Shown piece after piece: positions 42,950-52,251 of a stretch of 64,000 nucleotides of DNA. The notes below the pieces were generated by a model. It had not been told where the DNA came from. It ran no database searches and was given only the letters and a program-made list of their open reading frames with translations. Positions within the stretch are counted from its first letter, which is position 1, and every line of letters begins with the position of its first letter. This stretch comes from Mucilaginibacter cryoferens. GTDB lineage: Bacteria; Bacteroidota; Bacteroidia; Sphingobacteriales; Sphingobacteriaceae. The stretch lies in the NCBI RefSeq assembly GCF_014205845.1, contig NZ_JACHCR010000019.1, positions 80,347 to 144,346 of the forward strand. Direction: 5' to 3'. The position numbers and the translations under genes are program-made.

Positions 42950-45106
42950 ATGAAATATACGATTGCCTGTTTTATGGCATTTTTCGTGGCCGGCGGAGTT
43001 TCGGCACAAAACAAAAGTGAGGCTGCGCTTAAAGCGAAGATCAACAGCATCGTCAGCAAAATGACGCTGGAAGAAAAGATAGACATGCTACATGGCAACG
43101 CGCTTTTTTCTTCGGCAGGCGTAAGCCGTTTAGGTATCCCGGAGCTTACGTGCGATGATGGCCCCTTAGGTGTACGTGAAGAAATAAAGCGCTTTGATTG
43201 GGCATCGGCTAACTGGACAACCGATTCTGCCACGTTTTTACCAAATGGCTCGGCAATTGCAGCTACCTGGAACCCCATAATGGCCAACCGGTATGGCGTA
43301 GTTATAGGCGAAGAAGCCAATGCCCGTAAAAAACATATCATGCTCGCCCCGGCATTCAATATTTGCCGGATGCCGCTTTGCGGCCGTACCTATGAATATT
43401 ATTCGGAAGATCCTTATTTAAACAGCCTGCTGGCTGTTCAATCTGTAAAAGGGATTCAAAGTCAGCATGTAGCAGCCTGTATAAAACATTTTGCTGCCAA
43501 TAACCAGGAGCTTAACCGTGATAGCGTAAACACGATAGTTGATGAAAGGGCCTTGCGCGAAATTTATTTCCCGGCATTTAAAGCAGCCATACAGCAAGGG
43601 AATGCTTACACCATTATGTCGGCCTACAATAAGCTGAATGGTTATTGGTGTTCCGAAAATAATTTTTTATTAAATAAGGTACTGAAAAACGAATGGGGCT
43701 TTAAAGGGGCGGTTATCTCAGACTGGGGAGGTGTGAACCATACCGTTGCAGCGGCCAACAACGGGCTGGACATTGAAATGGGATCAAGCGGGCCGTACGA
43801 TCAGTGGTATTTTGCTAAGCCATTGCTTGCGGCTGTAAAATCAGGCCAGGTTCCGGTAAAAACAATTGACGATAAGGTACGCAGAATTTTGTGGGTAATG
43901 TACCATACCTCCATGAGTGCCAATCATCCCGTAGGATCTATTGCTACACCGGCGCATGCCAAAGCCGCCTATGATATTGCCTCAGAATCCATCGTTTTGC
44001 TAAAAAACGACAACCATTTGCTGCCTTTAAAAGCGGGTAACATTAAAAGCATTGCCGTCATCGGCGATAATGCTATCCGCACATTTGCTTTGGGTGGGTA
44101 TGGCGCCGGTGTAAAAGCTAAATATGAGGTTACCGCGTTGGCGGGTATAAAATCAAGGTTCGGCAAAACAGCCAGTATCAGTTTTGCCCAGGGTTACAAG
44201 GCTAACTATTTAGCAAACAATACTGATGCACAGAATAAAGGTTATGATCAACCCAATCAAACCCTGATCGATGAGGCGGTAGCGCTTGCGAAAACCAGCG
44301 ATGTTGCCATTTTATGTATCGGTTCCAATCGTGAATATGAAAGTGAAGCCCATGATCGTAAAAGCCTGGAACTGCCTTTTGGGGAACAGGCCTTGGTTAA
44401 CGCGGTTACGGCCGTTAATGCCAATACCATTATTGTGATAATGGCAGGTGCTCCGTATGATCTGAATGAAATCAAAAAATCCAATCATGCGGTTGTTTGG
44501 GTGTGGTTTAACGGTTCAGAAGCCGGTAATGCATTAGCCGACGTATTAAAAGGTGTTGTAAACCCGTCAGGTAAGCTGCCATTTACTTTTCCTGTATCGT
44601 TAAAAGATTCTCCTGCTTCCGCTTTAAATTCTTATCCGGGCAAAGGCGCTACCGCAGAATATAAAGAGGGCATACTGGTTGGATACCGCTGGTACGATAC
44701 TAAGAAGATTCAACCGGAATTTCCTTTCGGTTATGGGCTTTCCTATACTGATTTTTCCATAAGCCATTTTTCGGCAGACAAATCAAGCTATAAAAAAGAT
44801 GAAACAATCCGTGCAAAATTTACGGTCAAAAATACAGGCAGTCGCTATGGAGCCGAGGTTGTGCAATTGTATGTAAGCGATCCGGTTTGTTCTGTTTTGC
44901 GCCCTGAAAAAGAATTGAAGGCTTTCCAAAAAGTTTTTCTGCAACCTGGCGAAATGAAAACAGTTGAACTGGATGTAAAGGTTGGCGATCTGGCATTTTA
45001 TGATGAAGGAAAAAAATCATGGAAAGTTGAAGCCGGCGAATTTGTGCTGCAATTAGGTAATTCATCACGCAATATTTCAAAAACAATAAAAATATCGGTT
45101 AAATAA
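42950..45106 (+). CDS. GH3 beta-glycosidase (probable beta-glucosidase)
   Basis: The 718-residue exported protein has a signal peptide (cleavage after GGVSAQ). The GH3 N-terminal barrel shows MLHGNALFSSAGVSRLGIPE, APAFNICRMPLCGRTYEYY and KHFAANNQELNRD; the nucleophile Asp lies in GAVISDWGG (about 258). The C-terminal alpha/beta sandwich includes LLPLKAGNIKSIAVIGDNA and a fibronectin-III-like domain from about 600 (FTVKNTGSRYGAEVVQLYVSD). GH3 enzymes release single glucose or xylose residues from non-reducing ends. In this PUL it would finish oligosaccharides in the periplasm. Confidence 0.94.
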   Translation: MKYTIACFMAFFVAGGVSAQNKSEAALKAKINSIVSKMTLEEKIDMLHGNALFSSAGVSRLGIPELTCDDGPLGVREEIKRFDWASANWTTDSATFLPNGSAIAATWNPIMANRYGVVIGEEANARKKHIMLAPAFNICRMPLCGRTYEYYSEDPYLNSLLAVQSVKGIQSQHVAACIKHFAANNQELNRDSVNTIVDERALREIYFPAFKAAIQQGNAYTIMSAYNKLNGYWCSENNFLLNKVLKNEWGFKGAVISDWGGVNHTVAAANNGLDIEMGSSGPYDQWYFAKPLLAAVKSGQVPVKTIDDKVRRILWVMYHTSMSANHPVGSIATPAHAKAAYDIASESIVLLKNDNHLLPLKAGNIKSIAVIGDNAIRTFALGGYGAGVKAKYEVTALAGIKSRFGKTASISFAQGYKANYLANNTDAQNKGYDQPNQTLIDEAVALAKTSDVAILCIGSNREYESEAHDRKSLELPFGEQALVNAVTAVNANTIIVIMAGAPYDLNEIKKSNHAVVWVWFNGSEAGNALADVLKGVVNPSGKLPFTFPVSLKDSPASALNSYPGKGATAEYKEGILVGYRWYDTKKIQPEFPFGYGLSYTDFSISHFSADKSSYKKDETIRAKFTVKNTGSRYGAEVVQLYVSDPVCSVLRPEKELKAFQKVFLQPGEMKTVELDVKVGDLAFYDEGKKSWKVEAGEFVLQLGNSSRNISKTIKISVK

Positions 45107-45200
45107 ACTCATTTCAGAAGCCGTGTGAAGTTTATGGAAAATCTGTGAACCGGACATACAGCTATCTGAAATACGATAAACTCAGAAATAGTTTTCAGTG

Positions 45201-45335
45201 GAAATGGCCTGTTGGCCTTGTAAATAAGTGTAAAAAACAATTAATAATATTGACTTTGACGAAGAAAAAAATATTACCCATTTTAAGTTTGTGCCTGTTC
45301 TTGTTCACTGCAACAAGCTTGAAAGCGCAAAACCC
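45201..45335 (+). repeat. Duplicated leader/signal-peptide segment (copy 1)
   Basis: This 135-base segment is about 85-90% identical to 46793-46931. It covers GGCCTGTTGGCCTTGTAAAT-type leader, an AT-rich spacer and the codons for the signal peptide through KAQNP. The two copies sit at the starts of the GH43 and GH51 genes. Confidence 0.8.
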
Positions 45336-46617
45336 AATTATCCAAACCACATTTACAGCCGATCCGGCACCCATGGTATACCACGACACCGTGTTTTTGT
45401 ATACGAGCCACGACGTGACTACATCTTACGATTTCAATATGCAAGATTGGCGCTTATTTTCAACCATAGATATGGTGAATTGGACCGACAGGGGCGCGCC
45501 GTTATCGTTAAAAACATTCTCATGGGCAAATAAAGAAGCCTGGGCCGGGCAGTGTATTTTTCGTAATGGTAAATTTTACTGGTACGTGCCAATGAACCGG
45601 ACCGACGGCAAAGGTATGGCTATTGGGGTAGCCGTTGGCCCAACAGCCGAAGGGCCATTTATTGATGCCATTGGCCATCCCTTAGCTTATACTGGTCGTG
45701 GCGATATTGATCCTACGGTATTTATTGATACCGATGGGCAGGCTTATCTGTATTGGGGAAACCCACATTTGTTTTATGTGAAATTAAATCAGGATATGAT
45801 CTCTTATTCAGGAGATATACAAATGGTGCCGTTTACAGAGCAAGGGTTTGGGAAACGTACCGGAGATCCCAACCGTTTTATCCAATACGAGGAAGGGCCT
45901 TGGTTTTATAAACGAAACAATTTGTACTATATGGTATATGCTGCCGGTGGTGTGCCGGAGCACATAGCTTTTTCTACCAGTATGGGGCCAACGGGTCCTT
46001 GGGTGTACCGGGATACAATTATGCGCAGTATTAAAAAACACGGCGCATTTACAAACCACCCTGGGATGATAGATTACCATGGTAAATCCTACTTTTTTTA
46101 TCATAACGAAGCTTTACCAGGCGGAGGGGGCTTTACAAGGTCGGTTTGTGTTGATCAATTTACTTATCAACCCGACGGTACAATCTCTATGATCACCCCG
46201 ACTACCGAAGGCGTAACCGAAGCAGTAAGAAACCTGGATACTTTTGTTCGTCAGGAGGCCGAAACAATAGCCTGGGAATCGGGTGTTAGTACCGCAACAG
46301 GTAATAATGGAATATACGTAACAAATATAGATAGTGGTGATTATATTAAAGTACGAAGCGTCGATTTTAAAAGAGACCCAAAGTCATTTTATGCGAATGT
46401 GGCAGCAAATACTGATGGAGGTATGATAGAGATACACATTGACAGTCCCACCGGTTTCTTACTGGGCACTTTATCCGTAAAAAGCACAGGCGGTTTGGAT
46501 ACATGGAGAACCCAATCTGTTGCGGTTTACAAAGCAAGGGGTATTCACGATGTGTACTTTGTGTTTAAAGGTAGTCAGGGGCATTTGTTTAATTTCAACT
46601 GGTGGAAATTCAATTAG
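45250..46617 (+). CDS. GH43 arabinofuranosidase/xylosidase with CBM6-like domain, non-ATG start
   Basis: The product is about 455 residues from a TTG at 45250 (or 45256); a GTG at 45145 is possible but leaves a long N-terminus before the signal peptide KKKILPILSLCLFLFTATSL. In the duplicated leader of the GH51 gene the corresponding position is ATGATG, so the start codon seems to have been lost. The GH43 propeller has FTADPAPMVYHD (base Asp), DIDPTVFIDTDG and YEEGPWFYK (acid Glu). A CBM6-like domain follows (about 335-455: FVRQEAETIAWESG ... FNFNWWKFN). Substrate is probably arabinofuranose or xylose side chains. Confidence 0.88.
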   Translation: MTLTKKKILPILSLCLFLFTATSLKAQNPIIQTTFTADPAPMVYHDTVFLYTSHDVTTSYDFNMQDWRLFSTIDMVNWTDRGAPLSLKTFSWANKEAWAGQCIFRNGKFYWYVPMNRTDGKGMAIGVAVGPTAEGPFIDAIGHPLAYTGRGDIDPTVFIDTDGQAYLYWGNPHLFYVKLNQDMISYSGDIQMVPFTEQGFGKRTGDPNRFIQYEEGPWFYKRNNLYYMVYAAGGVPEHIAFSTSMGPTGPWVYRDTIMRSIKKHGAFTNHPGMIDYHGKSYFFYHNEALPGGGGFTRSVCVDQFTYQPDGTISMITPTTEGVTEAVRNLDTFVRQEAETIAWESGVSTATGNNGIYVTNIDSGDYIKVRSVDFKRDPKSFYANVAANTDGGMIEIHIDSPTGFLLGTLSVKSTGGLDTWRTQSVAVYKARGIHDVYFVFKGSQGHLFNFNWWKFN

Positions 46618-46792
46618 AAATAAATAAGGGCTTAAGAATTTACTTAATGTAAAGAAAAGTCGAGGTCGATGAATTTTATAAAGTTAGGCTGCCCGTGAAA
46701 AAAAGATGCGTCGGATAAAATACTGGATTTCAGGTGTTTTATTTCAGACGAAGTTAACCAATCTGCCAATGTTTGAGTGCATTCCGAATAAT

Positions 46793-46931
46793 GAAAATGA
46801 CCTGTTGGCCTTGTAAAATAAGTGTAAAAAACACAATAAATAATATTAAATTTCATGATGAAAAAGTTATTACCCATTTCAAGTTTGTGCCTGTTCCTGT
46901 TCACAGCAACAAGTTTGAAAGCACAAAACCC
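46793..46931 (+). repeat. Duplicated leader/signal-peptide segment (copy 2)
   Basis: This is the GH51 copy of the leader described at 45201-45335. Here the ATGATG start is intact. The enzymes downstream are unrelated, so the shared segment is a module of promoter, ribosome-binding region and signal peptide. Confidence 0.8.
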
Positions 46932-48972
46932 TAAGCTTACGCTTGATTTAACTAAACCCGGTGCAAATGTAAGTCCGCAACTGTATGGGTTGATGACCGA
47001 AGAGATCAACCATTCGTACGATGGGGGCTTGTATGCCGAACTGATCAGAAACAGGATATTTAAAGACAACCCAAATACGCCCGAAGCATGGAGCGTAATC
47101 AACGAAGGTGGCGCGAAGGCCACAATTCAATTGGTTGCCACAAACTCCGACTATGTACCGGCAGATCAGCGGCGCCATGCAATTAATGGTGCGTTAACTA
47201 CTTGTTTAAGACTGTTGGTGGATACCGGCGGTGGCCGGGCCGGTATTGCAAATGAAGGCTATTGGGGCATCCCTGTTTTGCCTAATACAACGTATAACGC
47301 CTCTTTTTATATTAAAGGTACGGAAGGTAAGCCAGTGCCTAACGAGCCATGGGCTCCCAAGCATACAGCTGCTGTTACGGTAATTGCCGATAACACGGCC
47401 GGGCCTATAACCGTAAGCATAGAAAGTAATGACGGTAAAACGGTATTTGCTTCGGGGACTATTAATTTGGTAAAAAGCACCTTTTGGAAAAAATATGAAC
47501 TTAAATTAACAACCAGCGCTGGTGTTAAACCAACAACTGATGCCCGTTTTGTTATTTCGACAAACCGTACCGGGGTTTATTATTTTAACCTCGTGTCTTT
47601 ATTTCCGCCAACCTATCATAACCGTCCCAATGGGAACCGGATAGACATCATGAAGTTATTGGCCGATATGAAACCCCGTTTTTTACGTTTCCCAGGCGGT
47701 AATTTCCTTGAAGGCCCGAAATTGACCGATGCCTTCCCATGGAAGACTACTTTAGGCGCGCTTGAGGGGCGCCCCGGCCATACCGGCTCATGGGGCTATC
47801 GCCCTACCGACGGAATGGGCTTACTTGAATTTTTAGAATGGTGCGAAGACCTGAAAATGGAACCACTGCTTGCCGTTCATGCCGGCTATTCACTTGATGG
47901 CGACCATGTGGACGCGGGCCCGCTTTTAAAGCCATATGTAGATGATGCACTGGATGAAATTGAATATGTTACGGGCGACGTACACACCTACTGGGGTGCT
48001 AAGCGTGCGGCAGATGGGCACCCGGCACCTTTTAAACTCAGCTATGTGGAGATTGGTAACGAAGACGGGTTTGATGCGTCTGGCAGTTACGACGGACGTT
48101 TTGCCCAGTTTTATGATGGCATTAAAGCCAGATATCCTAACCTTCACTGTATTGCAACCATCGGTGGTAAAGATTGGCTTGGGACCAGGAGTAAATTAAC
48201 CATTCGCAAGCCCGAAATTGTAGATGAACATTATTACCGCAATGCCTGGGGAATGGAAGAGGATGCGGCACATTATGATAACTACGACCGCAATGGATAT
48301 AAAGTATTTGTAGGTGAATGGGCAACAACGGAAGGCATGCCCACCACCAATTTGAATGCCGCCCTTGGCGATGCAGCCTGGATGACCGGTATGGAGCGCA
48401 ATTCGGACCTGGTTATCCGCTCATGCTATGCGCCTTTATTTGCAAATGTAAACAAGGCTACCGCAACCGTGCAGAAAGCATGGCAATGGGAATCAAACCT
48501 GATAGGTTATGATGCATTGACAAGTTTTGGTTCGCCCTCGTACTATGTACAAGTAATGTTTAATAGCTATATCGGCAATAAAGTGGTGCCTATAGCGGGC
48601 GCAAATATCCCCACCCAAACAAGACCTGCCACCAAACAGGACAGCGCGGCGAACAACATGCCCAAACCTATACCAGGCATGTTTTATGTAGCTACCCGGG
48701 ACACCAAAACGGGAAAACTGTTTCTTAAAGTAGTAAATGCAACAGGAAAGCCGCAGCAGGTTGATATTGATTTAAAGGGGGCTGGAAAGCTTTCTCCCGA
48801 GGGTATTATTGTGGTAATAAAAGGTGATAAACCCGAAGATACGAACACGATCAGCGATCCGGTAAAAATAGTTCCGGTTACCTCCAAAATAAAAGTGACC
48901 GGCGCTAAGTTTATAAGGACTTTCGATCCATATTCAGTAAGCATGCTTCAAATAAATACGTTAACTAAGTAA
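46855..48972 (+). CDS. GH51 alpha-L-arabinofuranosidase
   Basis: The 705-residue protein has a signal peptide (MMKKLLPISSLCLFLFTATS, cleavage after LKAQ). A CBM4-like beta domain (about 90-265) precedes the (beta/alpha)8 domain: FLRFPGGNFLEGP, acid/base Glu in YVEIGNEDGFD (about 403), DEHYYRN and nucleophile Glu in FVGEWATTEG (about 488). A C-terminal beta-sandwich follows. GH51 removes alpha-linked arabinofuranose from arabinan, arabinoxylan or arabinoxyloglucan oligosaccharides. It begins 237 bases after the GH43 gene. Confidence 0.95.
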   Translation: MMKKLLPISSLCLFLFTATSLKAQNPKLTLDLTKPGANVSPQLYGLMTEEINHSYDGGLYAELIRNRIFKDNPNTPEAWSVINEGGAKATIQLVATNSDYVPADQRRHAINGALTTCLRLLVDTGGGRAGIANEGYWGIPVLPNTTYNASFYIKGTEGKPVPNEPWAPKHTAAVTVIADNTAGPITVSIESNDGKTVFASGTINLVKSTFWKKYELKLTTSAGVKPTTDARFVISTNRTGVYYFNLVSLFPPTYHNRPNGNRIDIMKLLADMKPRFLRFPGGNFLEGPKLTDAFPWKTTLGALEGRPGHTGSWGYRPTDGMGLLEFLEWCEDLKMEPLLAVHAGYSLDGDHVDAGPLLKPYVDDALDEIEYVTGDVHTYWGAKRAADGHPAPFKLSYVEIGNEDGFDASGSYDGRFAQFYDGIKARYPNLHCIATIGGKDWLGTRSKLTIRKPEIVDEHYYRNAWGMEEDAAHYDNYDRNGYKVFVGEWATTEGMPTTNLNAALGDAAWMTGMERNSDLVIRSCYAPLFANVNKATATVQKAWQWESNLIGYDALTSFGSPSYYVQVMFNSYIGNKVVPIAGANIPTQTRPATKQDSAANNMPKPIPGMFYVATRDTKTGKLFLKVVNATGKPQQVDIDLKGAGKLSPEGIIVVIKGDKPEDTNTISDPVKIVPVTSKIKVTGAKFIRTFDPYSVSMLQINTLTK

Positions 48973-49016
48973 TTGAAACCAGGTAAGAATACCAGGACAA
49001 AAAAACAAATTTCAAT

Positions 49017-50591
49017 ATGAGAAATGCGATTTACAGGTTATGGACAACGGCCTTAATTACCACGCTTATAGCGCCGTGTTTATATGCACAAAAAGCCACT
49101 AATCCTATTATTTACGCGGATGTACCAGACATATCAATAGAACGTGCAGGCAATAGCTATTACATGAGCAGCACAACGATGCACATGAGTCCCGGTGTGC
49201 CGATTATGAAGTCGAACGACCTGGTGAACTGGAAGACGGTGGGTTATGCATATGATACTTTAGGAAACGTTGATGCATTAAATCTCACAAATGGAAAAAA
49301 TGCATATGGGGAGGGTTCGTGGGCAAGTTCTATTCGTTTCCATAATGGCACCTATTATGTAAGCACATTTTCTGCAAATACCGGCAAAACGCACATTTAC
49401 AGTACTAAAAATATCGAAAAAGGCCCATGGAAAGCCAGGTCATTTACCCCCGACCTGGGTGATCACTCCTTGTTTTTTGATGATGACGGAAAGGTTTATA
49501 TGATTAGCGGGAGCGGAGATTTAAGATTAGTTGAATTAAAGGACGATCTTTCCGGTATAAAGCCTGGCGGAACGGACCAGGTTATCATTAAAAAAGCAAA
49601 CGTGCCTTCGGGCGGTACCGGCCTCGGTCCGGAGGGCTCTCAGCTGTTTAAGATAAACAGCAAATATTATCTTTTCAATATTACATGGCCACCTGGCCAC
49701 GTACGCACTGTTATCATACACCGGGCAGATAAAATCACCGGCCCGTATGAAGGACGAATTGGCCTCCAGGATCTGGGTGTGGCGCAAGGTGGATTGGTTG
49801 AAGCGCCAAATGGAGCCTGGTATTCTTATTTGTTCCGTGATTATGGCTCGGTGGGCCGTATTCCCTATTTGGTTCCTGTAAAGTGGGAGGATGGATGGCC
49901 CGTTTTGGGCAACCACGGCAAAGTGACCGATACACTCGACCTGCCGGCCGGTAATGGTTTGATCCCGGGAATTGTTGCCTCAGACGAGTTTGCCCGTAAA
50001 AAAGGTGAACGTGCATTACCACTGGTTTGGCAATGGAACCATAACCCGGATAATAGCCTGTGGTCTGTTACCGCGCGGAAAGGGTATTTACGACTCACCA
50101 CCGGCAGGATCGACACCAATTTCCTGATGGCTCGAAATTCATTGACACAACGCACTATCGGCCCGGTATGCTCCGGGATAGTTTCGCTCGACATTTCTAA
50201 AATGAAAGATGGTGATTTTGCAGGTTTGGGCCTTCTGCAAAAAAATTACGGATTGGCTGGTGTCAAAATAACGGGGGGCAGCAAAGCCATCGTAATGATC
50301 AATGCAAGCACCGGAAAACCTGTAGAAGCACAGAAAATTCCCTTGGACCAAAAGATAGTATACTTTAAGGCGGAATGCAATTTTACGAACAGAAAAGACG
50401 TGGCAGATTTTTTTTATAGCCTGGACGGGAAAACGTGGATGCCATTAGGCACGCAATTAAAAATGGCCTATACCTTTCCCCATTTCATGGGCTATCGTTT
50501 TGCTTTGTTTAATTATGCTACAAAAAATATAGGGGGCGCGGCCGACTTTGACTTTTTTCATATAACAGATTCCATTTCCCCGGAAAAATAA
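49017..50591 (+). CDS. GH43 beta-xylosidase/arabinofuranosidase with C-terminal beta-sandwich (GH43_12-like)
   Basis: The 524-residue exported enzyme (signal cleavage after CLYAQ) has a GH43 propeller (about 25-310). Its motifs are IIYADVPDISIERAGNSYYM (base Asp), PDLGDHSLFFDDDGK and GLGPEGSQLFKINSKYYLF (acid Glu). It is followed by the XynB-type C-terminal domain (about 320-520: FARKKGERALPLVWQWNHNP, DFAGLGLLQKNYG). This architecture is that of the arabinofuranosidases of the B. ovatus xyloglucan PUL and of many xylosidases. It starts 44 bases after the GH51 stop, so the two are likely co-transcribed. Confidence 0.92.
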   Translation: MRNAIYRLWTTALITTLIAPCLYAQKATNPIIYADVPDISIERAGNSYYMSSTTMHMSPGVPIMKSNDLVNWKTVGYAYDTLGNVDALNLTNGKNAYGEGSWASSIRFHNGTYYVSTFSANTGKTHIYSTKNIEKGPWKARSFTPDLGDHSLFFDDDGKVYMISGSGDLRLVELKDDLSGIKPGGTDQVIIKKANVPSGGTGLGPEGSQLFKINSKYYLFNITWPPGHVRTVIIHRADKITGPYEGRIGLQDLGVAQGGLVEAPNGAWYSYLFRDYGSVGRIPYLVPVKWEDGWPVLGNHGKVTDTLDLPAGNGLIPGIVASDEFARKKGERALPLVWQWNHNPDNSLWSVTARKGYLRLTTGRIDTNFLMARNSLTQRTIGPVCSGIVSLDISKMKDGDFAGLGLLQKNYGLAGVKITGGSKAIVMINASTGKPVEAQKIPLDQKIVYFKAECNFTNRKDVADFFYSLDGKTWMPLGTQLKMAYTFPHFMGYRFALFNYATKNIGGAADFDFFHITDSISPEK

Positions 50592-50715
50592 AGCCTGTTA
50601 AATAGCGAACTGAAAAAATAAAAAAAAGCGCACTTGTTTTTATTAACTACCTTTTTCGCCCTGCGAAAAATGAAATTCAACCAGTTAAACAAATAAATCT
50701 GTCCAGACCTGTTTT

Positions 50716-50862
50716 ATGAAAAAAACTCTAAATTATTTATTAGGCATCCTGACATTAACAAGATGCAGTAAGCAAGAAATTGCTGATTTAAGCGTAAAAC
50801 CAGTCATTACAAACACTAATAAGTCGTTCAACGCAACCACTTATGTATTATTTACAATATAA
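50716..50862 (+). pseudogene. 48-codon leftover of a GH5 lipoprotein N-terminus
   Basis: The frame MKKTLNYLLGILTLTRCSKQ, then EIADLSVKPVITNTNKSFNATTY, aligns with the N-terminus of the GH5 at 23191-24894 (MKKTLSYFLCILAIPALTRC, then TKQQIASPDVKLLAKTSTKK). It stops where the catalytic domain would begin. It is best read as a truncated GH5 paralog rather than a functional peptide. Confidence 0.7.
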
Positions 50863-50873
50863 ATCTCCGATAG

Positions 50874-52235
50874 ATGACCACAACTTGGAAAATTTTAACT
50901 TTTTTAATAGTATTTAGTTTTTGTACATCTGTAAAGGCGCAAAACACGAGTGTTGCGCTAAGCCCCCCCATGGGATGGAACAGTTACAATTGTTACGGTA
51001 TGACAGTTCATGAGGATGAGGTAAAAGCAAATGCTGATTACGTTGCGCAAAACCTGAAGGCGCATGGCTGGCAATATATAGTGGTGGATTTCTTATGGTC
51101 CTTTGATAGCCGAAGTGGCGACCCGTTTCAAAAAAGACTTAAAGATGGTTCATATAGCCCCTGGCTGGCAATGGATCAATGGGGGCGTCTAACACCTGAT
51201 ACAATTAAGTTTCCGTCGGCATTGGGCGGTAAGGGGTTTAAGCCATTGGCTAAGTATGTCCATTCGCTGGGGTTGAAATTTGGTATTCATGTAATGCGTG
51301 GCATCCCACGCCAGGCAGTATGGGCAAAATCACTCGTAATGGGCGCTAATGGCATAACTGCTGATATGATAGCCGATACTAATTCAAAATGCGCCTGGAA
51401 CAACCACATGTTTGGCCTGAATATGGCTAAACCCGGTGCGCAGGAATACCTGAATTCAATATTGAAGTTATATGCCGCTTGGGGCGTTGATTTTATTAAG
51501 GTTGATGACTTATCGGCTCCTTATAGCATTGCGGAGGTTGAGGGCTATCGGAAGGCAATTGATAATTGCGGCAGGGCCATCGTGTTCAGTACATCACCGG
51601 GGGCTACGCCTGTTTATAGAGCTGATAACGTAAAACAAAATGCCAATATGTGGCGGGTGGCCAATGACTTTTGGGACGAGTGGCCCGCAGTATTGCAAAT
51701 GTTTAATTATGGCAAACAATGGGAGGGCGTTGGCGGGCCCGGCCATTGGCCCGATTGTGATATGATACAGATAGGCAAGTTGTCAAAACGGGGCCCTGTA
51801 GGTAACGAACGTTATAGCCGTTTTACAAAAGACGAGGAGTATTCGCATATGACATTTTGGACCATCTTCCGCTCCCCGTTAATTTTGGGCGGCAACCTGC
51901 CCGAAAACAGGGAACAGGAATTGAAACTGTTTACAAACGATGAGGTGATAGCCGTTAACCAACATGGGACCGAACCGCGCCAGTTATACAAAACTAATGA
52001 TGCAATGGTTTGGTATTCGCACGCGCCCAATAGTAAGGATATTTATGTCGCTTTATTCAACCTGGCGGCACAGTCGCAGGATGTGGATGTAAACTTTGCC
52101 CAACTTGGCCTGAATGGAAAGGTAGCCGTTCGGGACCTTTGGGAAAAGCAAGATGTAGGTACCTTTAAAGACGGATATAAAAAAACAATCAATACACACG
52201 GGGCCGCTTTGTTAAAACTATCGTTGCTTAATTAG
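50874..52235 (+). CDS. GH27-family alpha-galactosidase (or beta-L-arabinopyranosidase)
   Basis: The 453-residue protein has a signal peptide (cleavage after VKAQ). Its GH27 barrel shows SPPMGWNSYNCYG, YIVVDFLWSF and KFGIHVMRGIPRQAVW; the nucleophile Asp lies in DFIKVDDLS (about 211), and the acid/base candidate is in ANDFWDEWP (about 265-268). PGHWPDCDMIQIG is also typical, and a C-terminal beta domain follows. Typical GH27 has KYDNC at the nucleophile; KVDDL here marks a divergent clade whose sugar could be galactose or arabinopyranose. It starts 11 bases after the GH5 leftover, so that fragment may occupy its leader. Confidence 0.9.
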   Translation: MTTTWKILTFLIVFSFCTSVKAQNTSVALSPPMGWNSYNCYGMTVHEDEVKANADYVAQNLKAHGWQYIVVDFLWSFDSRSGDPFQKRLKDGSYSPWLAMDQWGRLTPDTIKFPSALGGKGFKPLAKYVHSLGLKFGIHVMRGIPRQAVWAKSLVMGANGITADMIADTNSKCAWNNHMFGLNMAKPGAQEYLNSILKLYAAWGVDFIKVDDLSAPYSIAEVEGYRKAIDNCGRAIVFSTSPGATPVYRADNVKQNANMWRVANDFWDEWPAVLQMFNYGKQWEGVGGPGHWPDCDMIQIGKLSKRGPVGNERYSRFTKDEEYSHMTFWTIFRSPLILGGNLPENREQELKLFTNDEVIAVNQHGTEPRQLYKTNDAMVWYSHAPNSKDIYVALFNLAAQSQDVDVNFAQLGLNGKVAVRDLWEKQDVGTFKDGYKKTINTHGAALLKLSLLN

Positions 52236-52251
52236 CTATTCGAATAAAAAA

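Noticed and set aside
45145..45249. GTG start for the GH43 gene
   Set aside because: It would place 35 mostly polar residues before a clear signal peptide; the duplicated GH51 leader shows the ancestral start was at the signal peptide.
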